Source: Burhinus oedicnemus
Lineage: Eukaryota; Chordata; Aves; Charadriiformes; Burhinidae
Length of the DNA: 64,000 bases
Reading direction: 5' to 3'
NCBI GenBank assembly: GCA_008921705.1
Contig: VFFE01007869.1
Span: 553,977-617,976 of the forward strand
Shown here: in pieces, positions 46,501-61,590 of the stretch
How positions within the stretch are numbered: position 1 is the stretch's first letter
How the letters are laid out: every line of letters starts with the position of its first letter
Position numbers and translations under genes: made by a program
Notes under the pieces: generated by a model
Database searches by the model: none
Told to the model about the DNA's origin: nothing
What the model saw: only the letters and a program-made list of their open reading frames with translations

Positions 46501-49500
46501 ATCAATCATGATTGTTTGGGCTGTATGTGATAAGCCAGTGCACAACAAATGAAAACAGTTTAAATCAGTTTGAGAGCTTTATATACAAAGGTGGACAAAC
46601 TTAATTAAATTAGCATGGATTCACATGTTGGTATGACTTTATGTGTAAACTTAAAGCACACTTTGCTATGTATTTGAAATGATCAATAGAAAAGCTGGAG
46701 TGTTTTTTTCACTCACTGAAAATTTGGCTAAATATTTTCACAAGTTGTTTGCAGAGGTGACAGTGTATACAGGCTTTGTGAGAACAGTGCAAGTAGAGTT
46801 AACGTTGAACTACAATATTGAGTCTAACAAAACGGTTCAAGTTGACCTTGCTTATGAGACAACAAAAAGTGTCTTAAGGAGAAATAATAATTATCAAAGA
46901 GTAAAGAATGGTTTAATTCAAAGGCTCTTTAACCTCCGACAGGTCTGGCAAACATTAATAGAACCCTGCCCTAATTCTGTTTGTAGATTGCCTCAACAAG
47001 GGGTACCTTCAAAATGTGGTTGGACGTGGTATCCAAGGATATTTAGCAGCAAAGGGAATGGAAGAAGCATACATCTCAATCATTTTTACATAAGTAATTT
47101 AATGGTAAAATGAAGTAATGCAGTCAAATCTTTGTAAATGCCAAAAATATGGACTGAAGATGGTTTAAACATATAATAACTTTTGGTGCCTTTCTTTGCC
47201 CAGTTCTCTGCATTCAGCTTAACACACCCAAGCAGGGAAGTGGTTTTATTCAAAAGAAGCTTGGAAAAAACAACCCCAGGCAATGGTAAACCTCTGACAT
47301 GAGTGCCTGGGAGAACAGCTCTGGGTCTTGGTCCTGTGCTCGGTGACTTTGACCTGCTTGATGGGTCCAGTCAGGTCTGTCTTGAAGCAAGAGTTCTGTA
47401 TGGCATGGCCTTTGCCTACAGACCTGGGGGATGGCTTTTGCCTTCTGCATTTATAGTTTTCAGTTTGCAGAGGCATGAACATAACTTGGGCCTAATAGTA
47501 CCTTAAAATTAAGCTTTATTAGTTAATCTTTTAATTTGTCTGTATTCAACTATTCGTAGTCATTGGAGGAGTCTTACAAATCCTCAAATCTGTACAAAAA
47601 GAGCTGTTGTCAATGTCTGGATTTGTGTATATTTCCCAGTTATATCAGAGCTAAAATGGTAATGGTTTAGGAGTAGAAGAGACTTTTTTCTACCTCTTTG
47701 TGTCCAGTTGAATATTGTATTTCAAGGATTTCAGTAAGGTAAGCTGCTCCACGATGGTTGGTGAAGTCTTTGTTTTCTACATCTTATCTGCGCTACGGGC
47801 AGGTCTGTTGGATGTGCTCGTGCTGTTGATCATATTTTTTTCCAACGGTAGATGGCAGTAGCCATTCATTTGTAAAACGTGAGAGTCGAACCCAGAGCAT
47901 TACAGAATTTAATGTGCAAGAAGGATCATTCCTGGTTAGGAATTTAAGTGAGACTATTTGTAAAACCTTTTTCTCTTTTCAAGTACGGGTAAACTGCCAT
48001 TAAATAGAAACCTTTGCAATTTAAATATTTTTTTTAATAGAAGCCACTTCAAAGCAAAAATTTTGAAAGATGTTATTTAAGCGTCACAGGAAGGTACTGT
48101 AATGAATTGTCATCCTTAAGTAAAAAGGCATTTAAAAATGTGTTTTCCAATGTAGATAAACTCAAGTGATTAAGAAATGCTGGTTAACGTTAGATAGTTA
48201 TTCCTTTTCAAGCTTGCTTAAGACACCAGTAATTTTCAGTTTATGTTTGGTTGAGAAACTCATTAAAACACATCTTTACACAAATTAAAGAATTTTATTT
48301 CCTGACTATAAAGTTTAGGATTCACCTTGACAAATTAGTTTGATGCCTTGATCCCATTGAAAATAGTGTCAGAGATCAACATTTGCAGATCTTCAGTTTT
48401 ATTTTTGCCTCTAAAAATGCATTGTATAATTTGAAACTAGATGTGCAAATGTTAGCCTTTCTAGTGTACAGCAATATGTTATAGGATAAATTCCCCTCCC
48501 CACTTCTCATTTATTTAAATAAATTTGCTGTTTGCTTTTGTGAAATATATACTTTGTTTCCCAAAAGCAAACGTGGGAGATATGTGAGTGAGGAAGGTAA
48601 TAATCTGTAACAAAGTTATAACCAAGTCACAAGACTTTTGGGAATTTTACAGCTGCAAACCAAAGTTTTCATGCATTATCATAGCATTCTGTTTTGCAAC
48701 GATAACAAGTTTAAAGGCTAGCATTTCTCTGTTTTTATTGAAAAGATAATCAGACTTTTGTACATTAATGATGGAATATTGGCAGCTATGATAATTTTGT
48801 AGAAAACATTTTAGTGCTGCAATTAATATTTTAATAAGCTTGTTTCTTACTACTGTATTGGTATTATCTGAATTGTACAGTTGGATGCTTCACTGTGCTC
48901 TGTGGGGGACAGAATAAGGCAGAAAGGATAGAAATTGACTGAAACGAAGTGGGTTTGGTCCCAAGACTGCTACTGACTCCAGATGTGCCCTTCTGGGCTT
49001 CTTAGGTTCCTCATCTATAAAATGGTGATAACGATAGTGACCTTTTTCGGCTACGAATGAGAAGTGCTAAGCAGCACTATCCTCTTCTCCTTTTGCCCGG
49101 GGCAATAGACCCATAGAGCTGTATTGTTTCCTGAGAGGCCAGGCTCTTCACGCATAAAACTGTCTTCTAGGTCGCAAACTTTCAGGATCAGGAAAATTTA
49201 CCAAGTCTGCATGCTTAAACCTTTTCTCTCTGGTTCAGCCTCTGAGCCTCCTAAAGAGCAGAATTCCATCACTTCTTTCATCACTCTAATATTCCTTTAA
49301 ACAACTGTATCATGGGATATATTGTACTTAGCTGTAGTATGTCTACCGTACAGTCCATGTTTTTCATCACAGGAAGCAGCTTGAACTGCTTATAACACAT
49401 GGAGTATACATTTGTCTTGTTTTAGAACAGCTTTATATCGTTCAGCTGGCTTTACAGCCTCTTCTGTGTCTAAAGATAAGCATGTTTAAGTATAATCCTG

Positions 49501-52500
49501 AAGTTTTTATCTTCTGCATCATCAGCCTGCACTTTAGTTACCATTTCAAATTACGCTCCTCCAGGCAGCTTTGAACAACCTTAGCTTGACAATTAAGGGA
49601 GTGAACTGGCAAAACTGCTAATTTCTCTCCCTTTCCATTCACTCTTATCTCGTATTCTCTAAGGTACACGTCTTTATCTACATGTTTCCAAGAAGGTGTT
49701 CAATTAATAACTCAGAAAAGTCAGAGCTGATAGGATCTTTTCATGTATTAATTTAACTCTTCCTTTCAAACAGACCGCCAGAAAAATCAATGTTTTCATG
49801 TTTTCTCTATTTGTTCTGACTGGATTTTTTTATTGAAGTTGCATGCTGCAGTTCTTTGTTTCTGCTCCCAAGAAATTATCGGGGATTACTGTAGTGGCCT
49901 TACAGGTAACGGGAGTTCTCAATGGTGTGTTCAAGAGCAGTTTTATTCTGTATTAATGTTGATTTTAGATTGGTTTTATTTATAGCAAAAAAGTAAACCC
50001 GCAGATGTGGCCATGCAGGATATAGAAGTACTAGGTGTTTTGTTCCTCAGTTTCTTGTGTTTGTTTGGGTTTTTTTCTGATGACAAGAATGATGCAACAC
50101 AGCTGACGAGTACAGCAAAATTAATTTTCAGTGGAGACAATCACAAGACTTGTTCAAAGGCAGAGGTTTATTGGTCTGTACGTGCAAGTCATCTAGCGGT
50201 TACAGAGCTCAATGTTTAAAAGTTCCCTGGTCTTTCGTTAGACGTGAACAACAATATGTTTAGTTTCCATCTGTGTTGGTCTTCCAGCAAGTTTAAACTT
50301 GCAGTAAGAGCTAAGATGAATTGGTATTATAAAAAATCCTCTTGACTGTTGTCTACGGTTTAAACGCGTCTTGTCCCGAGAAGAATCTGCATCATTGTCA
50401 ATGTGAGCTGGGAGATACAGAAAAACCATAGTCACTCTTGGCTAGAACTGCAGATGGGGACACTCGTCTCCACAGCAGGTCATTGAGTGAATGTGGAATG
50501 AATGAATTTCAGTGAGAAAATAAGTAACCAACAAGCTAAAACGTGAAGTTCTATACTGAAAAAAGTCTTGAAAACCAAACTTGGGGAGACTTTTTTTTAA
50601 TTAGAGATGAAGATAGTGATTCTTTATTGGTGTTTTTAATACTAAAATATTACTGATAAAGTATTTTACAAATTTCTATTCCTATGACTTATAAATCAGT
50701 GTTCTAATTGCTTTCAGAGGGAGCAGCAGCCATGAATTTGAAACTATCAAAAGAGATGGCAAATACGGGTAAATGACAAGTGAAGCCTTGCTCCTGATTT
50801 TCCTTGTGAAAGCACATGAGCCTTTCAGTGAACAATTTGTCTGAAATAAACTTACAGAATGTAAAGGTAATGTTATCTAGTACAGAAATTGTTATGAAGT
50901 ACAGAAAAAAATTACCCATTAATCAGCTTTTCAAAATCATCCATTATTCTACCAAGTTGATTTTTCATTCTCCAATCAGAGGACTTTCCATACTGATTTT
51001 TCCCTCGGGAATGCCATTTTTAATGTAGCAAACTTGTGTCACCAGGACAAAAAGTTGGTTTACATCCAGTGAGGATCATAAACAGATGTGGACTAACGGT
51101 TAAATTGCCGAATCTGTGATTAATATTGACTATTGTTTTAGTTGTCAGTCTATTTCATGGAAATCTTGTGAGTATAAAGTCCAAGTTTAATAAGCTCAGG
51201 GATACTGCAGTTCTGGAATATTTCCAACACTTTGCTTCTATTTTCAAGTTTATCTTGCTGGTACCACTGAAGCAGATGATACATGAAGCCGCAGGTGACT
51301 TGCTGGCTTGCAAGCTTGCAGTGTCACAGGGCTTGGCTACAGCACAGTAATGTTAAACTTCTTTAAAATACAGCTTAGTCTTGTAATACAAGCCAGTTCA
51401 AATCATGTTTTAACTGTGTTTCTGAACTGTAAGTTCTGGCCAAGTGTTTCAGATAGTTCAGGAATACAGCTTAAAAAAAAATTATTGCAAGAAGGAACAA
51501 TACTTAAAAAGGTGAAAGTCTACCTTCTTGAAGCCAAGTCCTGCAACGCTTTTTTTTTTTTTAAAGTATAGTGAGAGCTTCAAGTGTTTTCCATCTTAAT
51601 GCCTGTGCGAGGTAAAATGTGCTTTTCAAATTTGCCCTTTCTAATAAATAAGATGTATGTAAGTTCATTGGTTGAAGACTTGGGAACCAAATTTGAAATC
51701 CAAAGGAGATGTTATTTAATGCTCATCGCTAGAAAGACAGGTCTTGGGCTGTCTACGGATTCCTAAGGACTACGTACTGCTTGACAAGGAAGAATACGTA
51801 TTGACAGCATTCCTTAAAGGCATGCTTCAAGGACAAAATTAAAACATTTCCATAGGGTGCAGCCATCAATCACCAGAAGGATGTTCTTGTACACCAAGTA
51901 CAACACAGTATAGCTTTCCAGTGACCTTAACACACTAGCCAACATAGGAGCTGCTATAGTAATTACAGATTACATTAAGTATCAAGTAAAAGCCAACAGC
52001 CAGCTACTAGGCAAACCTTTTATGCATTATTAAAATCATATCCTTCCCAGAAGATTCAAGCTAATAAAATTGAATTTGATAATGCAATCAGTAAAAAGCA
52101 GGTTTTAAAAAAGAAAAATCTCCTTTGTTGATAATGTCCCGAGAAATCCTATGTTTTATATAATGCACAATATACATAAGCATAGAAATAATCCCTCAGG
52201 TATATTAACAGTTTCAGTTGCACAGTATCTGAGACTGCCTTGAATTTTTTATAATTATATTTGATTCAGAAATAATTGTTATACATCAAGTGTGCGTTGC
52301 ACTTAGATTAAAGATGGTGGTTACCTAATATTTCAGCAATTAAAACACAGAAAATTTTAGAAAGTATGAAATTGGAAAAATTGTTCTTCCCTATCAAGAA
52401 GTTAATTCTCCTTCTTGAGCAATTGGCTGGAACAGTTTTTTCTGGGCCCTGAAAAATAAAAAATATTAGAGATTTGACATGAAAAACGGAGCAGGGAACA

Positions 52501-55500
52501 AACACTTTGTATATAAGGAGAGCAACGTTCATGGCTAACATTTCTAATAAATCATTTATGACTGGATATATCCTATATTTGGTCAGCTTAAAGGAGCCCT
52601 AATGGGCCTGACTTTCAGACCAAAAGTTTCTGAAAACTTGGCATTTTGAGGGATTGTCAGAACAAGAATTTTTTTTCTGTCTTGGCCAAGATAGTCTATT
52701 TTCTTATATAGTAGAACCAGGGTTACCTGTGTTTGAGAACTGACACCATACAGCAGCTGCTTTTGTAAGGTTATTGGTCAGTCTTTGATTTCATATGACT
52801 CTTAAAAATTTTAAAACAAGGTATATGCTATTCCTATATATCACATACAAAATTTAGAAAAAAAGATTAGTGTTCTGTTTCTGTGAGCCTAAAGGGTCCA
52901 AGACTGACTGTAAAGCTGTCAGCAAATGAGTTGAGTCTGCACTGAACATCTAGAACATGGCTCAAAGCAGATTGTGGTGTAGATTCTCTGAGTAGGTGGT
53001 AAATGATTAAAAATAAAAAAGGCCAGGATAAATCAGTTTCATGACAATGTATTTTACACACAGAATACTGTAGTTGCAAAAATCTAGCTCTTCAATCATT
53101 AGCTGGCATAGTGGTACAACACCCTAGCCTCAGCCATGCCTAAATGAGGACCTACCTACATGCTTACTTTTCTTCAGTTCTCCCAAACTGATAAGAAAAG
53201 TTGCAACTTTGTGCATTAGATCACAACTGTTAGCTAAAACAAGACGTACTGTCTGGTGTGTTCCTATTGAAGGGCACGGAAATACTGCTTCCAGTAGGAC
53301 TTAACTGAGTTTGTCATTCTTAATTTAGGCAGTTTGTTAGCTACTCCAGATCTGGATATAGTCTTAGCTATGGCTTTTGAATCAAAGCTGCCCTAATAAA
53401 TTCTATTTTTACTTTTTAAAAGTCAGATTGCTTATTTAAAAACCAAAGCATAGGTTGCTATTTTTTTAAAAACAAAACCAAACTTCTCCCCCCTGGCTGG
53501 AGTCTTTATTGTTTGCTGTCTCAGAAAACTTGCCTGAAGCAGAAAATGGATCAAGGAGCAGTAGTGCAGCAGGCCAAAGTCAGCCCTCGTGCAGGTCCAG
53601 TGCAATAGTTGGAGGTATGCCTACTGAAACTGGGACTGCATTTGGTCCTCTGTCTTTGCTGTGTGAGTAGAGATTCTGTTTCAGTACTTCAGAGGCGCCC
53701 AAGAAAACTTTGTAATTGATGTTTTCCACTCATTTTCTTTCTCTGTTGGTTCTGTATTTTGGTTGAGTCGCATTTCCCCAGCTTTCAGATGTATGCTTGA
53801 ACACTGGAAAAACTCACTCTCATGCATAATGAAAGAGGAAAAGTTACAGAGGAGGAATTTATTGGCTAGAGTCTCCATTCCTGCTCTATATCTTGCTCTA
53901 CAAGCTCCCACAGCAAGTGAGTGGTAGAGCCAAGAATAGAACACCACTTCTCTGACACCCAGTCCAGTGTCTTAACCCCTGCCTCCCGTGAGAAATTTTG
54001 TTTCAGTTTTCTGTACAGTGCAAAGATAAGATCATACTTTATTTTGGTGCTTAAATTGATCTCTCGGGTGAATGAATAAGGTTGGGAAATAGCCAGAGAA
54101 TAACACAATGTACATAGTGAAACATAAGGAGGTTATATATATATATAACACTACAGCTTCTCAGACTGCTGTGTGTCTAGATAGAATTAATTAAAAATCA
54201 TAAGAAGTATTTGAGTTCTTTCAAGTTTGTTTTGAGCACACAAGGTCGTCTTCAGGGAGAAAGCAGGATTTCTTTCGCTCAGCTGGATTTTCTTTGAGAG
54301 GAGCCAATGGAAGTGTTTTTTTGCCTGTAACGTAGAGGTGCTTTTCCTCTCTAGTAGTACTTGCTTTGTCGGGGATAATAGCAGGTGTTGTGTTGCCTGT
54401 TTGGGGATAGCAAAGGAATTTGGAAAAAGATGGAGTTAGCGTGGGCTGACTAATGCATTCTAACTGCAAAGCATTGCTATTATTATGGATTGAGTATAAT
54501 AAGGAGTAGCACGTGTAAACTTAACATGGGGATATTAATGTGAAATGCTTAACTGTATCCAGTATTCACAAGTGATAAAGGCAACAGTGGTCTCTAGAAG
54601 TGCTGACTCAGCACGTCTGACTTCTGAAATGCCACTCCTCTAAGTCTGGTTAAGAAAAGTGTACCTCTCCAAAACATCCAGCTGCACTCAGCTGATAGGG
54701 GGCTCACGTTGTTCCTTTGCTTTGGTGTCCACCAAACGTTCCATCAGACCCATGAACTGCAGTTGTGCTATGTTAGCCAGCTCCTTTTCAGGACTTCTCC
54801 TCCAGAAAAACTTTGAGTTTTGACAGATTAGGGAGTTATAACATTGCACTCGATTTCAGGCAACATAAGAGCTTCTCTTTTCCAGTCTTTCCCAACATAT
54901 GAACAACAGACAAGTGCTAAATGCCACAGGTGAAAGCTGGATCCCACCTCTCTTTTAAAAGCATATAGATTTGAAGAGTAAATATTTGTGAAAGATTTAT
55001 TTCCAAAATCTCTTCACGCATCATGAATGGGTGTGTATGTATATATACAGAGAATAGAGATTGCTGTGAAAGGATAGAAAAGAGGTCACGGTATCTTTCT
55101 GTCTGTGTTCTTTAGACATGCTCATTGCTTTTATACAAGCTTTTACAATACATACTGATCAAATGCATTTGCAAATGACCCTACCTTATTTTAGGTATGT
55201 AGCAGTATGGATGCACAAACAAGTTGCAAGGGGTAAGCTGAAGCATAACCTTAAAGCAGCACTGGGACAGAGAGATCCTTCTTCACTGATGGCAAAATGA
55301 CGCACTTGCTTGCTCACTGGCTAGAAACGATCGGGAAAGTTTTGGCAGTGCTTTACGCTTGGGAACCCTTTATTTCTCACCACTGAAACATTTTGTGGGA
55401 ACATGCCAGTTTCAGTGAAACTTCTGTAATAAAAAGTTTGGTTTCAGGCTAGGATCTAAAGGGAGTGTGCTCTCACTCTGATCTGCCTGTCTGAGAAGAA

Positions 55501-58500
55501 CTACTTAACCCCCAAAATCTTCACATTCCAGGAGAGCCCTAATTCTGGGTTATGACATCGTTAGAGTGCTCTTGTCCTGTGCGTAAAAACAAACCAAAAA
55601 AACCCCCCAAACAACAAACAAATCCCACTTCTAAGTTCATCTTGTTGCAATTCGGAATGTTTCTGAAATTTTGAAATTATTTCTGGGATGGGAAAAATTA
55701 TTTTTCTTCTTTTTCAACTTTACGCCTCAGCACTCCGTCATGAACTTTCTTTGCATCTGAGATTTTGCTCTTGATGAATGAGCTCTCAGACATAAAGACT
55801 GCTGTGAACCAGGCTTAAGGACTTTCCTGAAAAATGAAAACCAAAAGGCTAAAACCACAGTTACCTTAGGAAATGTGAAGAAGGAGAAAAATGAGATCTT
55901 TGCTCTCCTGCCTCTTCTATAGGATTTTGTCATTCATGCTTCAGCCAGATTCTCCTGCTGCAGACACTGGCTGCTCTTGTTCAAACACGAGATGCAGACA
56001 GAGCATTGCTGTATAACCAAGGCTGATCTCCTGGGGTTCTGAGCTGGCACTAGGCTGCGGCATTTCTAGGGACTGGTAGACAATGTTCTGATGGCTCTGC
56101 TGTACCTGATCCCTTCATGAACCCTGCTTCCGGTGGTCCATCTAAGGAAAGCCTCAAATTGACTTGGCTCTTCACCTTCATGGGCTTTTTTGGTTACTGT
56201 AGTTAGAAACACCAACGTAAAATGAACAAATGGAAATTTCATCTGTTGTTCTTTCTGGAACCTGTCATTTATTGTTATTTAGTGCTTGCTGTAGTTGTGG
56301 CTATAATTTTTTTGTCATTGTCTGTGTGACAATTGAAAGGGCTGAATTTTGATCTCAGATAAGTGTGAGATGACTACTGTTTACGCTCTGCCTTCTTCCA
56401 GGCAGCGGATACTAGAAGCTGCTCCTCTAGGCTGCAGAGCTGTCAGAGAACTCATGGTGATACCTTTACATAGCGTTGTATCAAAGTGAAAAATTTACAT
56501 CTTACAAATCACTACACAGTTTACGCATCCCCCTCTGGGAAGATGCTGGGGGAAAAAAAGGTTGAACAGCTGTTTAGTGTGCTCTTAAAGTGTGCTCATA
56601 TTATGGTGATGAGTGCAGAATGAAAGAAACAATACAGAAAAGCAAATGGGAATATTTTAGAAAACTTTCCAAAGACATTTTGAAAAAGACTACTTGGTAG
56701 CCAAAGTATCATGATACTGTGCTTGATGACTTTCATCTAAAACAGTGGGGCTTTAATACATGTTGGGTTTAAGTGTGATTGAAATCTTTTGGGATTCCAT
56801 ATCTAGAAGAAAGGTCTGAGCAATGGTATCTGTACTTATGTCCTAAGCAGAAGTAGCAGCATATAACACACTAGGGAATAATTCCTATCTGATGTGGAAG
56901 GAATTGAACACACTCGACTTCTGTCAGCCACAAGTGGTGTCTGTATATGCCCTGTATTGATATAATGTGTTGGTCGATGTGTGCTTTCATATAAGCCTCA
57001 ACAAATTGAAATAGCGGTGCTCTAATGATATCTTTCGTCTTAATGTCTCTTAGAAATAGCTATCAAATCCACTATGAATGTAGTTATATAAAGTTTGTCA
57101 GTGCATTCATGCTTTAATACTAATGAGTCCTATGCAAAAAGTATTTTGAAAACGCCTTTCGAAGAGAACAAACGTGGTTTATCTCACCCAATGCGGAAGT
57201 CTTGAACTCCTAGTGAAGGATTGCAACAGAACACAATATTTACTGGGCACTGGAGTGCAAAGGAAGCCAGAAAGTCATAGTTCTTCTGAATTATATTTGT
57301 GAGTACCTCAAAGTTGCTTCTGACAAACAGTTTTATTTCACTTTTAATTTTAATAGTTTGAAAGCATTTTTCATTTCTAGGTAGTTTTTAGTCAAACTTT
57401 GAACCTGATCATTTTAATTTGGCAGGAACTGAAGGATGGGGTTCTTTGTTTTTGTACAATAAACATGCTATAACTAGCCATTATTTTCTGTTCCCTGCTC
57501 TCATAACTTTTGTTCTTTATGTGATGCTATTTGCATCTTAGCTACAGCAGGCATCAAATAAGATGTTTAATTAAAAATGTTATCAGAGGTCCAATTTAAG
57601 ATCAAAGATCACATGCTATCAGAGATCCAGTACTTTGAGACCACAATAATAGGTTCCTTAGAAATAGTCAGATGGGTTAGATTAGATAGTAATTTATTTT
57701 AGCTTGTTTCCTTTTTCTTAGTACTCATTCCAGATACCATAACCTGCTAGAATTTTTAAGAAGAAACAGTAATTTTTAAAGTGAAAAGTAAAAGGCTTCC
57801 AGTTTAAACAAAACTGATCAAAAAATTATGGAAGTAGGAAAATGAGACCTTTAGAATAAATATGACCAAAAGCATAATAAACATTGACTGGGAGCATAAT
57901 CCTGAATGCTAACATAAATCTGTTTGTTGTAACAAACATTTAGTCTAATTTAATCTTCGAATGTATTACTGCCAGAAAGAATAGAATTTACAGGCTCTAA
58001 TGTGTTGGTTACTCTTAAAATTCTGCTTTAACTATTGACGCTGATGGTGTCTCCTACCTAAAAGACCATTTTAATTATCATTGTCATCCATCTCAGTGAA
58101 GTCTGTGCATGTGTATTATTTACAGATCATTCTTTAAACTACTAAATAAGTTGTATACTGAGATGGGAACAAGAGGTAGAATTATGCTACATTGCCATCA
58201 CAGCACAACAGTGTGTGAATTGGAGCTCTTGTGCATTAAGAGCTTGTGATATAATACTCAGAAGAAAGCGAAGGCAGTGCTAGTTCGTTACACGGCAGTG
58301 CATCTGCACAGCTAATGCTCAGATCTCATAAGACATTAATCACCCCTGAAAAGATGCAAGAACCCTCCGCTTGTAACGTAGCCCATGGCAGTTAATGGAA
58401 CCGGGCGATGTGCTTTTACCTGTTTACTTTTGTTTTACTTCTATTTTACTTCTGAATGACTTTGATTTTAGATTAAATAATCTAAAAGTCTGTTTGGTGG

Positions 58501-61500
58501 AGAACAGTATTTTTTTTGTATTCTTTCACACTAAGAAATTACTCTAACACCTTTTCCGGCTAATAAATCATAACTAAGTTGGTTTCTAACGCGTTTGAAC
58601 TATCAGCCAGTATGTGCAGAATGTTATCAGTTTTCATGTGTTACAGATAGGGGAGGTGGAAAAGTGGTTTTAAAATGGTGTTGAGCTACTGCAAAGATTT
58701 TCCATTTGCTTCTCAGCTATTGCCTTTGTGCAATCTCGGGGCGATTGCATTTAAGTGGTAAGGGTACGGTCTGCCAGGAGGGACGCTCTGCACAGCTTCC
58801 TTTGACACCGATGGAACCCAAAAAGCTCTTAACTGGGCAAAGCGCTGTGATTCTTCCAGACGGGCAACGGAGCAGAACCTGGCTCCTGCTTACCAACTCC
58901 AGCCATCTTTTCCCAAAAAGACTTTAAATGACGGTCCATTTTTTCTTACCCAGAAGTGGCTTTGGAAACACGGCAGGAATGCAAATAAACAACCTAATCG
59001 GGTGTACAGTTCTCAGAACTTCATTACTCTTCGTTATCTGAAAAACTGCAAATAAGAAAGCAAATGCCAGCAGGGCAGAGATGCATTGTCACACTGCAAA
59101 TTTAGTGTTAGGAGAGCTCTTTGTGAGTGCTAACAGAAAGCCTAGGATCCAAAATTCGGTACTTGGGTTCAGTCTTGTGAATGAACACTATTTTTAGAAA
59201 CGAACTCAATTGAAAAATCCTTATTTTCCATGTAAATTGACATCTTGTTTAAATTCAGAGGGGAAAAAAATCCTGGGGTTAAGTGTAAGACCCACAATTC
59301 AATTTGCATGTTGAGTAATTCAGACTGTAATAGAAGCTTTGTCATGTTAAGGTTAGGTCTTTCCTGTGGCTGTTCAAGTGGGCTCTAAAGACTTTTTAAC
59401 ATGTTGCAGGATATTAAGGGGGGAAGGTTTGACCTACATCTATTTTTTTCAGACCCACCTCTGCAGGTTTCATCACACTTCCCGTGTCTCGCACGTGGGA
59501 CATTGCTGAGGGCAGGATAGGTGCCCAATTGCCTACATACAATTTCATCAGGAAAGGTATATGATTTATTGCCCTGTAAAGGGTTTTGACATGAAGCCTG
59601 TGAAAAGCACTATATAAATGCCAATACAATATAAAACGTCACACAAATACTTTACTCATTAATTCCGACCCTGTGCTTCTGTGCTAGAGAGAAATGGGAG
59701 TGAAATATGAATGTGTTCCTTATGCTTTAAAGGGAAAAATGGGTTGGTGGATTTTATAAAGGCTGATGTGTTAACCTGCCTTTGTGGTTCCTTTAAAGAC
59801 AAGCAGAGAGAAGCCCACTCGTCCTGGTAGTAACACTGTGAATGAAAGCAGATAAAGCACCAACCAAGGGAAACTCCATGTTGGTGATGACGGTCCTGGG
59901 TCACGATCCCGTTTTCACGATACAAGCAGAGGATTTAATTTTTTACTTCAAAATTTCATTTATTTCAGCACTACTAGCTGGAAGCCTTTCTGCCATCTCA
60001 CCATAACATTTTCCCCCCCCTCTTATATTTTTATCATATTATCCTCTTTAAACAGCTCGATCACCAAAGCTTCCCCAGCTTTCATGGCACTGGACAGGCC
60101 TGTTTCAGAACGTGGCTTCAGCAAAAGAAAACGTGCTTCACAGGAGTGTTTTACTGACCCGTTAGAGCTGAGCAGTGCTTGTTACACTGTCTTCATTGTG
60201 TTGCCCAAAGGGGACAACAGCTCCTCAAAGCCCAGATCTCACCAGTCCCCAGCTCCGTCCTTCTGGGAGGCCAAGGAGGAAGGAGGACGCCATGGGAGAT
60301 ACCAGAAAACACCCTTACATCTCCCGCAGGGATTTTCTACCCTTGCCCAGTTCACTTTGCATAGTGGGAGTCAGCATGGCCCAGTTGGTGTAACTCACAA
60401 AACTCTTGTGTCTAGTCAGCTGAGGCTTCCTCTCACCTACTGACCCACCTGCACAGTGGGACTTCAGTTTTTTTAAAACTTCAAACATCAGCTTTAACTG
60501 TTGCTGAGTACCAAGCAAAATTGACTCCATTCCTTTATTTTCATTTCAGGTTGCTTTCCAAATTCCTTTCCCCTTCTGTGTTTCTCCGTGATTTTGATTA
60601 TTTCTATTTTCGCTTTTAATAGGATGTTCACTTTCTCCTGATCTCTGCTGACATTTTTCCCTTTTGATTTGTAGTACTATTAATTCCCCTCTGTTCAATG
60701 TTTTGTCTACATTCAGAACATGTTTGTTTTTCTCTAGTGGCCTGTAATTACTTTCCCCCTCCTCCTCTTTAATTTTTCCAATTACGTCTCCACCGATGCT
60801 CCTTTAAGAGCAAGATGTACTGGGGGTAGCCTCGTGAGGATATGACTTTCTTGGCCAGAAAGTGCTTTAAGTCTTGGAAAGGAGCTTGGGTTGACGACAT
60901 TGATTGCACCTCTCTTTGGTAAATGAGGGTTTTTTGTTGCAGTTAGTTAACATGCGAGTCCTGTTGCGTGTTTGGGGATGACCCTGCATTGCCACCTTCT
61001 CACGGGACTGGGGCAGAGGCAAGCCAGCTCTGCTGTGAGCCCTTAAAACAGACACCTCCAGCCCTTGGGTTTGATGAAGCTTCTCTGCATTTCAGGTGAG
61101 GGATGGAGGAATGCTGAGACTAAGGGACCAATCCAAAGTAACCCAGGAAATCTGCGATGAAGTAGAAAATCAGATTTGGTTATCTGGTGTTCCTGTTTAC
61201 CAGACTGACCTCCACCCTGGTCTTTTGATCTAGCCACTAGCCTGTTAATTTTCCTCTGTTTTTCTTTCGGTCTCAATGTTGTGGAAATCCATGTCCTTCC
61301 TACAGGCAGAAACGAGATTTACTTCACAGTTGGCGTGCTGTACCGTTTTCATGGGGAAATATTTCTAGAGGAGTATTTTGCATGGCTTACTGCTATTCTG
61401 TACTTGTCTCTCGACCTATGAATGCATTTCATTCTTCCCAACCCCGGTGTTTTCAGTGGCAGTTTTACCAGGGACAGGATAATTCCAGGCCTGTTGGAAA

Positions 61501-61590
61501 TTCAGAGCAAGCTTTTGCTTCCTGGCAAATCTCTATACCAGACCGTAAACCTATGTCCCATTAAAACCCGCTTTCGCCTTATTTTCGTCC
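43523..61590. other. Long intergenic region, TERC to the MECOM side
   Basis: About 18 kb in which I can support no gene. The first 300 bp continue the TERC CpG island. Open frames at 43922-44491, 45033-45371 and 46679-47113 (plus) look like chance frames or unrecognised relics. The sequence is mostly unique and AT-rich, with few repeats. By synteny this lies upstream of MECOM, where distal regulatory DNA would be expected, but no element can be named from sequence alone. Confidence 0.5.
44146..44237 (+). repeat. 46-bp tandem duplication
   Basis: Two adjacent 46-bp copies (44146-44191 and 44192-44237) beginning ACCATCATGGAAACAGG differ at a single base (C at 44175, T at 44221). The near identity suggests a recent duplication. 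Confidence 0.95.

Noticed and set aside
46679..47113. A 144-codon plus-strand frame in the TERC-MECOM interval
   Set aside because: It is AT-rich DNA with no recognisable domain, no splice or promoter context, and ordinary composition; most likely chance.
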